Shown here: piece by piece, positions 1 through 8,784 of the stretch | Position numbering within the stretch: the stretch's first letter is position 1 | Layout of the letters: each line of letters begins with the position of its first letter | Made by a program: the position numbers and the translations under genes | Notes under the pieces: generated by a model | Told to the model about the DNA's origin: nothing | What the model saw: the letters and a program-made list of their open reading frames with translations, nothing else | The model's database searches: none | Assembly: GCA_023132915.1 (NCBI GenBank) | Contig: JAGLXM010000105.1 | Location: 1-39,784, forward strand | DNA length: 39,784 nucleotides | DNA from: Candidatus Bipolaricaulota bacterium | Lineage (GTDB): Bacteria > Bipolaricaulota > Bipolaricaulia > UBA7950 > UBA9294 | Direction: 5' to 3'

Positions 1-149
1 TTGTAGTAGCCGCAGTGTGGGCAAGCTCGGTGAGGTAGCTTCGGCTCGTGGCAGTGTGGGCACTCACTCACTTTTTGGGGTGCTAGTTTCTGATGCGAGC
101 GGCGCATGCGCGCCTTCGACCGCGAGGTTCGATATTTAGGAACTGGCAT
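1..149 (-). CDS. rpmF: 50S ribosomal protein L32, 3' end cut by window edge
   Basis: Reverse strand reads MPVPKYRTSRSKARMRRSHQKLAPQKVSECPHCHEPKLPHRACPHCGYY; L32 N-terminus with CxxC zinc-ribbon pairs. AGGAGG-like RBS upstream of ATG at 149. Confidence 0.95.
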   Translation of the reverse strand, partial: MPVPKYRTSRSKARMRRSHQKLAPQKVSECPHCHEPKLPHRACPHCGYY

Positions 150-208
150 CTTTCCTCCTTACACTTCAGTAGGCTTTGATCTTAAGCAAGGCGGACAGTT
201 TAGCCGCA

Positions 209-658
209 TTAAGCATGGGACGCAAGCTCAAGGATGAAGGTAACCGGGCCATCGTTCACCAGTTCCACTTCCATCCTTGCTCCGAAGACGCCGGTCTTTA
301 CGGGAACCCCCTTTGCCTTAAGAGCGCTGATGAAGGCATCGAAGAGGGGCTTTGCCTCCTGCGGTGAAGCCGCTTTGCTAAAGCTTGGTCGGCGCCCCTT
401 TTTCGTGTCTCCATACAGGGTGAACTGAGAGACCGCGAGGATCTCTCCCTCCACATCGCGCAAAGAGCGGTTCATCTTCCCTGCTTGATCCTCGAAGATT
501 CTCAGCTCAACTACCTTTTGCGCTAATCTGAGGAGGTCGAGAACCTCATCACCCTTTCCGATTCCGATCAACAGCAGGATCCCTTTGTCGATGGAGGTGA
601 TCTTTTGTTGCTCGACGCGGACCGTGGCCCGGCTTACCCGCTGCAGAACAATGCGCAA
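209..658 (-). CDS. dtd: D-aminoacyl-tRNA deacylase (DTD)
   Basis: LRIVLQRVSRATVRV...GILLLIGIGKGD...LAVSQFTLYGDTKKGRRPSF...GVFGARMEVELVNDGPVTF; classic DTD motifs. Likely TTG start at 658, not the longer ORF-track start. Confidence 0.95.
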   Translation of the reverse strand: MRIVLQRVSRATVRVEQQKITSIDKGILLLIGIGKGDEVLDLLRLAQKVVELRIFEDQAGKMNRSLRDVEGEILAVSQFTLYGDTKKGRRPSFSKAASPQEAKPLFDAFISALKAKGVPVKTGVFGARMEVELVNDGPVTFILELASHA

Positions 659-660
659 TC

Positions 661-1182
661 TCAGTCCTCGCCTTGTAGGTGTTCTGCGTAATCGATTAGC
701 CGCTCCATATTCTCCTTGCTCAACGAAGCGGCACATGACAATAGGCGTAACTCGAGGTGCTTTTGCTTTATCCGTGTCTGGACGCGGTTGTGAAATGCCA
801 GCTCGACGAGGTGTGGTGCATGCCGGTTAGCGTTGCGATCGATGAAGTTAACCCGCCACTGAGGAAATTCGTTCAATAGGCCCTTGGCGGTCTCTATCAA
901 GTGCTTCAAGTGCGGTTCGCGGGTTTCAAAGACCCCATTTAAGTGATTGGCTAGAAGCTGGTTATCGGTGAAGAAGATCACCGACTGAGGCGAGTAGGGG
1001 AGGGCATACCGACACCCTTCAATCAGTGCACGATACTCAGCCACCTGGGAGGTGGCCTTTCCGATCAGGCGCGAAACCTCCTCGATGATGTTTCCGTCCT
1101 TGTCGGTGATCGCGATCCCGATCCCCGCCTCACCGGAATCACCGCGTGTTTCACCGTCTACATAAACGAACAGCTTATTCAT
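661..1182 (-). CDS. Ribonuclease HI-like family protein
   Basis: MNKLFVYVDGETRGDSGEAGIGIAI...SQVAEYRALIEGCRYAL...VIFFTDNQLLANHLNG; RNase H fold with acidic active-site residues. ATG at 1182; the ORF-track extension runs into the tRNA. Confidence 0.85.
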   Translation of the reverse strand: MNKLFVYVDGETRGDSGEAGIGIAITDKDGNIIEEVSRLIGKATSQVAEYRALIEGCRYALPYSPQSVIFFTDNQLLANHLNGVFETREPHLKHLIETAKGLLNEFPQWRVNFIDRNANRHAPHLVELAFHNRVQTRIKQKHLELRLLSCAASLSKENMERLIDYAEHLQGED

Positions 1183-1191
1183 ACTCGCAAT

Positions 1192-1263
1192 TGGGCCCAC
1201 CAGGATTCGAACCTGGGACCGACCGGTTATGAGCCGATTGCTCTGCCGCTGAGCTATGGACCC
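1192..1263 (-). tRNA. tRNA with CAT anticodon (tRNA-Met, elongator type; tRNA-Ile2 not excluded)
   Basis: Reverse complement GGGTCCATAGCTCAGCGGCAGAGCAATCGGCTCATAACCGGTCGGTCCCAGGTTCGAATCCTGGTGGGCCCA folds as a cloverleaf: 7-bp acceptor, anticodon loop CTCATAA, T-arm CCAGG-TTCGAAT-CCTGG. No encoded CCA. Confidence 0.95.
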
Positions 1264-1279
1264 GATAGCCCTATAATGC

Positions 1280-1308
1280 ACTATAGTTCAGGCGTGAGCC
1301 TATGTCAA
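1280..1308 (-). promoter_or_regulatory. Sigma70-type promoter for the tRNA/RNase H/dtd unit
   Basis: On minus strand TTGACA (1308-1303), 17-bp spacer, TATAGT (1285-1280), just upstream of the tRNA. Confidence 0.7.
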
Positions 1309-1316
1309 GGATGTGG

Positions 1317-1346
1317 TTGACATTCCGCAAGGAGATTTGGTATACT
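1317..1346 (+). promoter_or_regulatory. Sigma70-type promoter for the Opp operon 1
   Basis: TTGACA (1317-1322), 18-bp spacer, TATACT (1341-1346). Implies a leader of about 330 nt before the SBP gene. Confidence 0.6.
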
Positions 1347-1684
1347 GATGATGCCTATCCACTAGGTGTAAGTTTTTGGGCTTGACCACGGACTTTAAGA
1401 CCGTGTGTCAGTGGCTGGTGAAGCGTCGACTGTTGTACGGATTGACGGTCAGTCGGTACCATTGTGAGGTGGTCTTGGCCTGCGTTCCTGGTGCAGGAAA
1501 ACGAAACGTCGCATGATAGCCGTTTTCACAGCAGTGCCTCGATTTGACATCTGGATCTGGTGCCGATAAAGAGAGATTGGTTAGGGTGACCGACGTTTTG
1601 TCGGGCACAGTGTGCTTAATTCCCAACAGGACAAAAGCAGCAGATGTGAGTTAAGAAGAACGTGGAGTAAAAGGAGGAATGGAA

Positions 1685-4162
1685 ATGCGAAAGCTAATTC
1701 TTTTAGCGATGCTTCTGGCGGTGATTCCTGTTGCATCTGTCTTTGGATACACAGGACTGGCACCTGATGAAATTGTGTTCTTCGAAGAAGTGGATCAGGC
1801 CAAGGTGCTATCGATGATGGAGACCGGTCAGGCGCACCTGTATGGAAATGCGTTTACGGCGGATCTGTATCAGGATATCCAAGGCGCTGGACTGCCGGTC
1901 ACGTTCAGCTATGGGAGTTTCAACGAGATCCTGCTTAACCCGGCGGTCGACGAGAACGACGAACCGTTCTTCAATGACGGTCGGTTCAACCCGTTTGGAA
2001 TTCAGGATGTCCGTGAAGCGATGTACTGCCTGATTGACCGAAACTACATCATCGATGAGTTCCTGGTTGGTCTTGGTGTTGCTCGCTGGACGATGCTCGA
2101 CCCGAACTTCCCGCCGTACGCCTCGGCGATTGAGGCAACACGCGGCATCGAGCTGACGTACCAGCACGATGAGGCAAAGGCTAGCGCGCTGATCACGCAG
2201 GGCATGGAAGCGGCCGGCGCGGAGAAGGTCGATGGCAAGTGGATGTATAACGGTGAGCCGGCCACGATCATCGCTCTGATTCGTATCGAAGACGAGCGAC
2301 TGGAGATCGGTAACTACGTTGCCGACTTGCTCGAAGCGCAGGGCTTCACAGTGGATCGCATGGAGCGGAAGTCGTCGGAGCTGGCTCCGCTGTGGCTGCT
2401 TGATGACCCGGCCAACGGTGCGTGGAGCTACTACACCGGTGGTTGGATCTCCAACCTGATCGACCGCGACCAGGGAAGCGATTTCGACTTCATGTACACA
2501 CCACGCGGATGGACGGTTCCGCTGAACCAGGGCTTCCCGATTCACCTGTTCCCGGAACTGGATGCAGCGGCTGATGCCCTTGGTAAGCGTGACTACAACA
2601 CGGTTGCGGAGCGCGTCGACCTGCTGGGTCAGGCTGAAGAAGGTGCGGCCGAAGCCGCGTGGCGTCAGTGGATCTTCAGCTCCGCGTCGCCGTGGGCGAC
2701 CGCACCAGACGTTCGCGTAGGAGTGGATATCGCCGCTGGTGTTTCTGGCGCGTATATCTGGGCACATACGGCACGCTTCGTCGATGAAAACGGCGCACCA
2801 GTGGTTGGCGGGACGATACAGATGGCGTCCCCGAGCATGTTCACGCAGCCATGGAACCCGGTTGACGGGTCGAACTGGCTCTACGACGCGATGATCCAAC
2901 GCGCGACGGAAGACTGGTTCGGATTCCCGGATCCGTTCACCGGCCTCATCCAGCCACACCTCATCGACAGCGCCACGTGCACGGTGCTGGACACCATCCC
3001 AATGACGGCTACGCTCGACTACGTCACTGTGGAGAGGGTCTCCGAGATCGTTGTTCCCGCCGACGCTTGGGTCGACTGGAACGCGACGGATCAGGTGTTC
3101 ATCACCGCTGCAGAGAAGTTCCCGGACGGTCTAACTGCGAAGACGAAGACGGAAGTTGTCTTTGTCGACGACCTGTTTGAGAACCCGTGGCACGACGGAT
3201 CGACCCTGTCGCTCGAGGACATGCTGCTGCAGTTCATCATGACCTTCGACCGGGCCAAGGAAGACAGCGTGTACTACGACGAGGCCGAGGTTGACGTCTT
3301 CAACCAGTTCATCAGCGTCTTCAAGGGTGCGCGTGTCACATCGACCGCTCCGTTGACGATCGAGGTGTACCACGACTCGTTCTACCTTGACGCGTCGGTC
3401 CAGGCATGGAACCGCATTGGCGGGCTGTTCTGGCCTTACTACAGCCAGGGTATGTCCCCATGGCACACGATGGCCGTTGGTTTAAAGGCCGAAGGCGCGG
3501 AAACGACCGCGTTCTCTGAAGACAAGGCCGACAAGCTCGGCGTCGATCGCCAAAACTGGATCAGCGGTGAATCGTTTGTTCTGCTGCAAGACCAGCTCGC
3601 TATTGCAAGCGGCGAAGGGTTTATCCCGTACGAACCGACACTCGGCGCGTACATCACCGCGGATGAGGTGTCGACGCGCTACGCGAACCTGTCGAGCTTC
3701 ATCGAGGAGTATGGTCACATGTGGGTCGGCAACGGTCCAATGATGATCTCGGAAGTTAATCCTATGGCGAAGATCATCACCGGAAAACGGTTCGATGGAT
3801 ATCTTCACGAGATGGACAAGTTCCTCGTGTTCGCTGCACCGCGGTTTGCTGACATCAAAGTCAACGGACCGATGACGGCGACCAAAGACGTAGCACAGGT
3901 CCTTCAGGTTCTTCTAACAGAGGACGGCGAAGCGTACCCGGCCGAGGACATCGATACTGTTAAGTTCCTTGTTCTCGATGCAAACGGAGAAATCGCCTTT
4001 TCCGGCGAGGGCGACGTGATGTATGACGGCGAAGTTCACATTATACTTAGCCAAGAGGATCTGGCTGCGTTGCCCAGCGGTTCAACGACCGTTGAGATCA
4101 TTGCTGTACTGAAGCCGGTGGCTTGCCCGAGCATCGACTCGTTCTCGTTCGTACTTCAGTAG
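1685..4162 (+). CDS. ABC transporter solute-binding protein, SBP_bac_5 (family 5) type, apparently circularly permuted, with C-terminal beta domain
   Basis: Signal peptide MRKLILLAMLLAVIPVASVFG. C-lobe-like segment (DEIVFFEEVDQAKVLSMMETGQ...VREAMYCLIDRNYIIDEFL) precedes the N-lobe-like segment (GGTIQMASPS...SNWLYDAMIQRATEDWFGFPDPFTG...GNGPMMISEVNP). GGAGG RBS precedes ATG 1685. Confidence 0.85.
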   Translation: MRKLILLAMLLAVIPVASVFGYTGLAPDEIVFFEEVDQAKVLSMMETGQAHLYGNAFTADLYQDIQGAGLPVTFSYGSFNEILLNPAVDENDEPFFNDGRFNPFGIQDVREAMYCLIDRNYIIDEFLVGLGVARWTMLDPNFPPYASAIEATRGIELTYQHDEAKASALITQGMEAAGAEKVDGKWMYNGEPATIIALIRIEDERLEIGNYVADLLEAQGFTVDRMERKSSELAPLWLLDDPANGAWSYYTGGWISNLIDRDQGSDFDFMYTPRGWTVPLNQGFPIHLFPELDAAADALGKRDYNTVAERVDLLGQAEEGAAEAAWRQWIFSSASPWATAPDVRVGVDIAAGVSGAYIWAHTARFVDENGAPVVGGTIQMASPSMFTQPWNPVDGSNWLYDAMIQRATEDWFGFPDPFTGLIQPHLIDSATCTVLDTIPMTATLDYVTVERVSEIVVPADAWVDWNATDQVFITAAEKFPDGLTAKTKTEVVFVDDLFENPWHDGSTLSLEDMLLQFIMTFDRAKEDSVYYDEAEVDVFNQFISVFKGARVTSTAPLTIEVYHDSFYLDASVQAWNRIGGLFWPYYSQGMSPWHTMAVGLKAEGAETTAFSEDKADKLGVDRQNWISGESFVLLQDQLAIASGEGFIPYEPTLGAYITADEVSTRYANLSSFIEEYGHMWVGNGPMMISEVNPMAKIITGKRFDGYLHEMDKFLVFAAPRFADIKVNGPMTATKDVAQVLQVLLTEDGEAYPAEDIDTVKFLVLDANGEIAFSGEGDVMYDGEVHIILSQEDLAALPSGSTTVEIIAVLKPVACPSIDSFSFVLQ

Positions 4163-4246
4163 GGAACAGAGTGGGCCACGCTAGCACTGACGGCGTTGAA
4201 CGAGAAGCGCAGTAGTGCGAGTAGTAGATAGAACTGCAAAGGGTTT

Positions 4247-4287
4247 GGGGGTCGTGGAAGGCTGTTCTTTCTACGACCCCCACTTTT
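4247..4287 (+). terminator. Strong stem-loop between SBP and permease (candidate attenuator/partial terminator)
   Basis: GGGGGTCGT (4247-4255) pairs with ACGACCCCC (4273-4281), followed by ACTTTT. Confidence 0.6.
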
Positions 4288-4308
4288 CTATCGTCTGGAA
4301 GGTGCAAT

Positions 4309-5445
4309 ATGGCTCAAGAATCGAGGACACCTCCAAAAGCGGAGTCCGCCGCGGGGAAGTGGAGAGTGTTTTCTCCGGCTGCGCTCAGGTTCGCTCGCTA
4401 CACGCTGATTCGGGGGGTTGCCCTTGTTGTGACGGTCGCTATCGGCGTGTACATCGCTGTGTGGATCGCCAATATGGGGGGTCACGTTGATGAGATTCGC
4501 AAGGCGGAGATTCGCGAAGCCGTGGGAGTAAGCTTTCGTGGAAACCCGGCCTACCGCGACTTGACGCCGAGCGAGAAACGCAAGTTGATGGACGCGGAAA
4601 TCAAGCGTCAAGTCGAGCGTCTCGGCCTTGACAAACCATTTATTGGTCGGAGCTTCGCCTATCTTGCCAACGCGTTGACGTTGTCACTCGGACGTGCCGA
4701 ACGCATGTCCAGTGATACAGGATCGAAGCAGGTTCGCTCGATCATCCTCGAACGGCTTCCGGCGACGCTGATGCTATTCGGAACAGCACAGGTGCTTGTC
4801 TTCTTCGTCGGGCTGTTCATCGCGTTGTTCCTGTCTCGGCGATACGGCAGTTTTCTCGATCGCCTATCGGTCTCGCTAGCGCCGATGTCAGCGGCACCGC
4901 CGTGGTTCTACGGCATCTTCCTCATCCTTATCTTTGCCGCCATCGCCGGAATCTTGCCGTACGGAGGTATGCTCGATGCACCGACGCCGGAGACAACCTT
5001 CGGAACCGTACTCAATGTAGTCAAACACATGATCCTTCCGTTGATGGCGTGGCTGCTGAGCACCGTTGCGATCAGCGTGTACACGTGGCGAACCTTTTTT
5101 CTGATTCATTCGAGCGAAGACTACGTTGAGTTGGCCAAGGCAAAGGGGCTTCATTCGAACGCGATCGAACGGCGGTATATCCTTCGCCCTGCGCTGCCAA
5201 CCGTCATCACGCAGTTCGCGCTGACGATGATCTACGCGTGGCAGGGAGCGATTATCACGGAGACCGTTTTCAGTTGGCCCGGTTTGGGACGAATGCTATT
5301 CCAAGCGATCGGCATGTATGAAGTTCCGGTCATTATCGGCTCGGTTGTCATCTTTGCCTACCTGTTGGCCATCAGCGTGTTCTTGCTCGACATCCTCTAC
5401 GCGATGGTCGATCCACGCGTCAAACTCGGAGCGAAGCGGGCATGA
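4309..5445 (+). CDS. Peptide ABC transporter permease, DppB/OppB type
   Basis: Multiple TM segments; EDYVELAKAKGLHSNAIERRYILRPALPTVITQFAL...ETVFSWPGLGRMLFQAI motif of BPD_transp_1. Confidence 0.92.
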   Translation: MAQESRTPPKAESAAGKWRVFSPAALRFARYTLIRGVALVVTVAIGVYIAVWIANMGGHVDEIRKAEIREAVGVSFRGNPAYRDLTPSEKRKLMDAEIKRQVERLGLDKPFIGRSFAYLANALTLSLGRAERMSSDTGSKQVRSIILERLPATLMLFGTAQVLVFFVGLFIALFLSRRYGSFLDRLSVSLAPMSAAPPWFYGIFLILIFAAIAGILPYGGMLDAPTPETTFGTVLNVVKHMILPLMAWLLSTVAISVYTWRTFFLIHSSEDYVELAKAKGLHSNAIERRYILRPALPTVITQFALTMIYAWQGAIITETVFSWPGLGRMLFQAIGMYEVPVIIGSVVIFAYLLAISVFLLDILYAMVDPRVKLGAKRA

Positions 5446-6797
5446 TGCGGCTTTGGAGAGGAGTTTCAGACGCCATTCGCCGGTACCCAACGGTACTAGT
5501 GTGCGTTTCCATTATCACCGTGTTGATCGGCCTGTCGATCTACGCGGTGGTTTCTATCCCGTATTCAGAGGTTGTCGTGTTGTGGCGAGGAGCCGGTGAC
5601 ATATGGAGCGACACGCCACGATACGCTGCACCGGCATGGACGAATCTGTTTCGCAGTGAGAAGCTACCCGAGACGTTTAAGCTGTCTTCATCGGACCACA
5701 ACACCGTCACAGAGCAAACCGGAGACACATCTTGGAAAGCGACGACCACCTATACGTTCGAGTATGAATACACGCGGTTCCCTCAAGAGATGAACGTCTT
5801 CTTCGAGGCGCAATTCGAGAAACGGAGGCCGTTTGTCATTCTCACATGGACAACACCGGACGGCCGGGAGTACTCCATATTTCGAGATGCTCTCCGTCCG
5901 TCTCAGCGGTATGCCATCTCGCAAGATACCAAGTTGACCGACCAGTTCGACGGGGAATATCCGCATGTGGGGTTGCTCGCTGACCCGGATTCGATCGGGC
6001 AGTCCGGCGCCGAGCCGGAAGTACTTCCGGGTGAGTACGAGCTGCGCGTTGAAGTGCTGACGTTTGAGGAAGACTCGCATGTTGACAGCCGGTTCGTTGT
6101 CTATGGCAACGTCTACGGCATCGCTGGGACAGATCATCTACGTCGGGATCTTGCGATCGGCCTGTTGTGGGGGACACCCGTCGCGTTGCTGTTCGGGCTG
6201 CTGGCAACGATTGGTGCAAATATCACGACGTTTATCATCGCCGCAGTCAGCACGTGGTTCGGCGGCTTCGTGGATGCAGCGATTCAACGGGTTACAGAGG
6301 TCAACCTAATGTTGCCGTTCCTGCCAATCCTGATCATGGTTGGAACATTCTATAATCGAAGCATTTGGACGATGCTGATGGTGATCATCGTGCTCAGCAT
6401 CTTCAGCGCGTCGATCAAGACGTACCGCGCGATGTTCTTGCAGGTAAAGAGCTTGCCGTATATCGAAGCTGCACGTGCCTACGGGGCGAGCAATACGCGG
6501 ATCATCTTCCGGTACTTGATCCCCAAGATCGTACCGGTTCTAATCCCGAACTTCGTGATCGGCATCCCCACGTTCGTGTTCCTGGAGGCATCGCTGGCGG
6601 TGTTGGGCTTAGGCGATCCCATTCTTCCGACCTGGGGCAAGATGCTTAACGACGCATACCAAGGTGGTGCCTTGTACCGCGGTTACTACTACTGGGTACT
6701 TCAGCCAGCCGCCCTGCTTATGGTGACGGGCTTGTCGTTCGCGATGCTCGGATTCGCCCTGGACCGCGTTTTCAATCCACGACTGAGGGGAACCTGA
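5442..6797 (+). CDS. Peptide ABC transporter permease, DppC/OppC type, with large extracytoplasmic insertion
   Basis: SLPYIEAARAYGASNTRIIFRYLIPKIVPVLIPNFV...EASLAVLGLGDPILPTWGKML is DppC-like. About 160 non-TM residues between TM1 and the core. ATG overlaps the upstream stop. Confidence 0.9.
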   Translation: MMRLWRGVSDAIRRYPTVLVCVSIITVLIGLSIYAVVSIPYSEVVVLWRGAGDIWSDTPRYAAPAWTNLFRSEKLPETFKLSSSDHNTVTEQTGDTSWKATTTYTFEYEYTRFPQEMNVFFEAQFEKRRPFVILTWTTPDGREYSIFRDALRPSQRYAISQDTKLTDQFDGEYPHVGLLADPDSIGQSGAEPEVLPGEYELRVEVLTFEEDSHVDSRFVVYGNVYGIAGTDHLRRDLAIGLLWGTPVALLFGLLATIGANITTFIIAAVSTWFGGFVDAAIQRVTEVNLMLPFLPILIMVGTFYNRSIWTMLMVIIVLSIFSASIKTYRAMFLQVKSLPYIEAARAYGASNTRIIFRYLIPKIVPVLIPNFVIGIPTFVFLEASLAVLGLGDPILPTWGKMLNDAYQGGALYRGYYYWVLQPAALLMVTGLSFAMLGFALDRVFNPRLRGT

Positions 6798-6799
6798 TC

Positions 6800-7759
6800 G
6801 TGGTGGACAAACTACTGCAGGTGAAGGATCTATCGCTGTATTTCAAGACAACTAAAGGCGTCGTCCAAGCGGTCGACGGTGTCGCTCTCGACATGGACTC
6901 TGGAGAAGCTTTAGCCATCATCGGGGAGTCCGGATGCGGGAAGACGTCGCTCATTCGAGCGATTCTCCGCCTCCTGCCGAATAACGTCCACACGTACAAA
7001 GGAAGCGTCGTTCTGCTTGGTACCGACATCATGAAGCTACCCGAAGAGCGCTTCCGTACTCAGGTCCGTTGGCGACAAATCTCGCTGGTGGCTCAGGCAG
7101 CGATGAACGCTTTAAATCCTGTCGTTCGTGTTGGTGACCAGGTGTCGGAGCCCCTCGTAATTCACCAGAGGCTGGGCAAGAAGGCAGCACTTGTACAAGC
7201 TGCCGAGGTGTTCCGCATGGTCGGCGTTCCCACGGATTTCTTGAGCCGCTACGCGTTCGAGCTCTCCGGCGGCATGCGACAGCGAGCCATATTGGCGATG
7301 GCACTCATTAGTGAGCCCAACCTAGTGGTGTTGGACGAACCTACCTCAGCGCTGGACATGCTTACCCAGGCAAACATCATGAACGTTCTTAAAGGCATCA
7401 AACGAGATCTTGGTCAAAGCTTCATCTTCATCACCCACGATGTTGCCACTACAAGCGAACTCTCGGACCGCGGCGTTGTGATGTACGCTGGACAGATCGT
7501 CGAGATCTCTAGTACTGCTGAGCAATTCTACCTTAACCCGCTCCATCCGTATTCACAGAAGCTGATGGCAAGTGTTCCTACGCTGAAGCAGAAGAAGGAA
7601 CTCGAGTTCATTCCTGGACAACCTCCCAGCCTGATCGGCCCTCCCACCGGCTGCCGATTCGCGGAGCGATGCCATCGTCGGTTCGATCTGTGTGACCAAG
7701 AACCGCCTATGTTCTCGTTGGAGGACGGGCGACAGGTCAAGTGCTGGCTCTACAAGTGA
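6800..7759 (+). CDS. Peptide ABC transporter ATP-binding protein, DppD/OppD type
   Basis: Walker A GESGCGKTS, signature LSGGMRQRAILA, Walker B LVVLDEPTSALD, C-terminal oligo_HPY Cys motif GCRFAERCHRRFDLC. Confidence 0.93.
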   Translation: MVDKLLQVKDLSLYFKTTKGVVQAVDGVALDMDSGEALAIIGESGCGKTSLIRAILRLLPNNVHTYKGSVVLLGTDIMKLPEERFRTQVRWRQISLVAQAAMNALNPVVRVGDQVSEPLVIHQRLGKKAALVQAAEVFRMVGVPTDFLSRYAFELSGGMRQRAILAMALISEPNLVVLDEPTSALDMLTQANIMNVLKGIKRDLGQSFIFITHDVATTSELSDRGVVMYAGQIVEISSTAEQFYLNPLHPYSQKLMASVPTLKQKKELEFIPGQPPSLIGPPTGCRFAERCHRRFDLCDQEPPMFSLEDGRQVKCWLYK

Positions 7760-7767
7760 AGGATATG

Positions 7768-8784
7768 ATGCTCATGGAAACACAGCAACCGGAGACAACA
7801 AGCCAGAGGTTGTTGGAAGTCAACGACCTCCATCAGTGGTTCGAGTTGCGCAAGTTCGTGTTCGCTCATGCCGGCTACGTGAAGGCGGTGGATGGCGTCT
7901 CTTTCTCCTTGCCACGCGGCGAAGCGCTTGCCCTCGTGGGGGAAAGCGGATCGGGGAAGACCACGCTGGCGCGTACCGTGCTCGGTCTGCACAAACCTAC
8001 GTCCGGAGACGTGATCTTCGAAGGCCTGCGTCTGAATGACCTTTCGAGGAAGCAGATGCGCAGGTACCGTGCCAATCTCGGCTATGTACAGCAGGATCCT
8101 TACGGCGCATTGCCTCCGTTCATGTCGCTGCGCAACATCCTTGCCGAGCCGATGAAGATTAACGGCATTCGAGACAAGAAGGAACAGGATCGTCGCATTC
8201 GCGTCGTGCTTGAAGAAGTCAAGCTGACACCGGTCTCCGATTTTATCAATAAGTTCCCGCACATGCTCAGTGGTGGACAGCAGCAACGCGCCGTCATCGC
8301 TCGCGCGATGGTGCTCAATCCGAAGCTCATCGCGGCTGACGAGCCAGTGTCGATGCTCGATGCGTCCGTTCGGGTCGAGATCCTCAAGCTCCTCAGACGC
8401 ATCCAGGAAGAGCATAATCTTGCTGTGATCTACATTACACACGATCTGTCTACGGTGCGGTACTTCGCCGAGCGGATCTTCATCATGTATGCGGGTAAGA
8501 CGGTTGAGAAGGCGCCGGTGGAGTCTCTTATCGAGAACCACTTCCATCCTTACACGCAGGCATTGCTCGCTGCGATTCCAGATCCCGATCCGGAGAATGC
8601 CAAGAAATTCCGCGACATTCCCGCGGGAGAACCACCTAGCCTGGTCAATCCTCCCACAGGCTGTCGATTCCACCCCCGGTGCTCAAGGGTTATCAAAGGC
8701 CTGTGCAATGTGAAGGAACCACCGGAGTTCGAGCCCGCGCCGGAACACTACGTGAAGTGCTGGCTCTACCGCAAGGAAGAATGA
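7768..8784 (+). CDS. Peptide ABC transporter ATP-binding protein, DppF/OppF type
   Basis: Walker A GESGSGKTTLAR, LSGGQQQRAVIARAM, AADEPVSMLD, GCRFHPRCSRVIKGLC. Start ambiguous (7741/7765/7768/7774). Confidence 0.92.
   Translation: MLMETQQPETTSQRLLEVNDLHQWFELRKFVFAHAGYVKAVDGVSFSLPRGEALALVGESGSGKTTLARTVLGLHKPTSGDVIFEGLRLNDLSRKQMRRYRANLGYVQQDPYGALPPFMSLRNILAEPMKINGIRDKKEQDRRIRVVLEEVKLTPVSDFINKFPHMLSGGQQQRAVIARAMVLNPKLIAADEPVSMLDASVRVEILKLLRRIQEEHNLAVIYITHDLSTVRYFAERIFIMYAGKTVEKAPVESLIENHFHPYTQALLAAIPDPDPENAKKFRDIPAGEPPSLVNPPTGCRFHPRCSRVIKGLCNVKEPPEFEPAPEHYVKCWLYRKEE

Noticed and set aside
661-1281. Extended N-terminus of the RNase H-like ORF (MHYRAIGSIAQRQSNRLITGRSQVRILVGPIAS)
   Set aside because: It is a translation of the tRNA gene; the real start is ATG at 1182.
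1382-1516. TTG-initiated 44-codon reading frame in the Opp leader (LTTDFKTVCQWLVKRRLLYGLTVSRYHCEVVLACVPGAGKRNVA)
   Set aside because: No ribosome-binding site, rare start codon, no recognised family; could not be supported as a leader peptide.
1808-2959. 383-aa ORF on the minus strand
   Set aside because: Antisense to the well-supported SBP gene; low-complexity Arg/Val-rich translation without family motifs; a by-product of codon bias.
7750-8673. 307-aa ORF on the minus strand
   Set aside because: Antisense to the DppF-like ATPase with clear Walker motifs on the plus strand; no recognisable domain.
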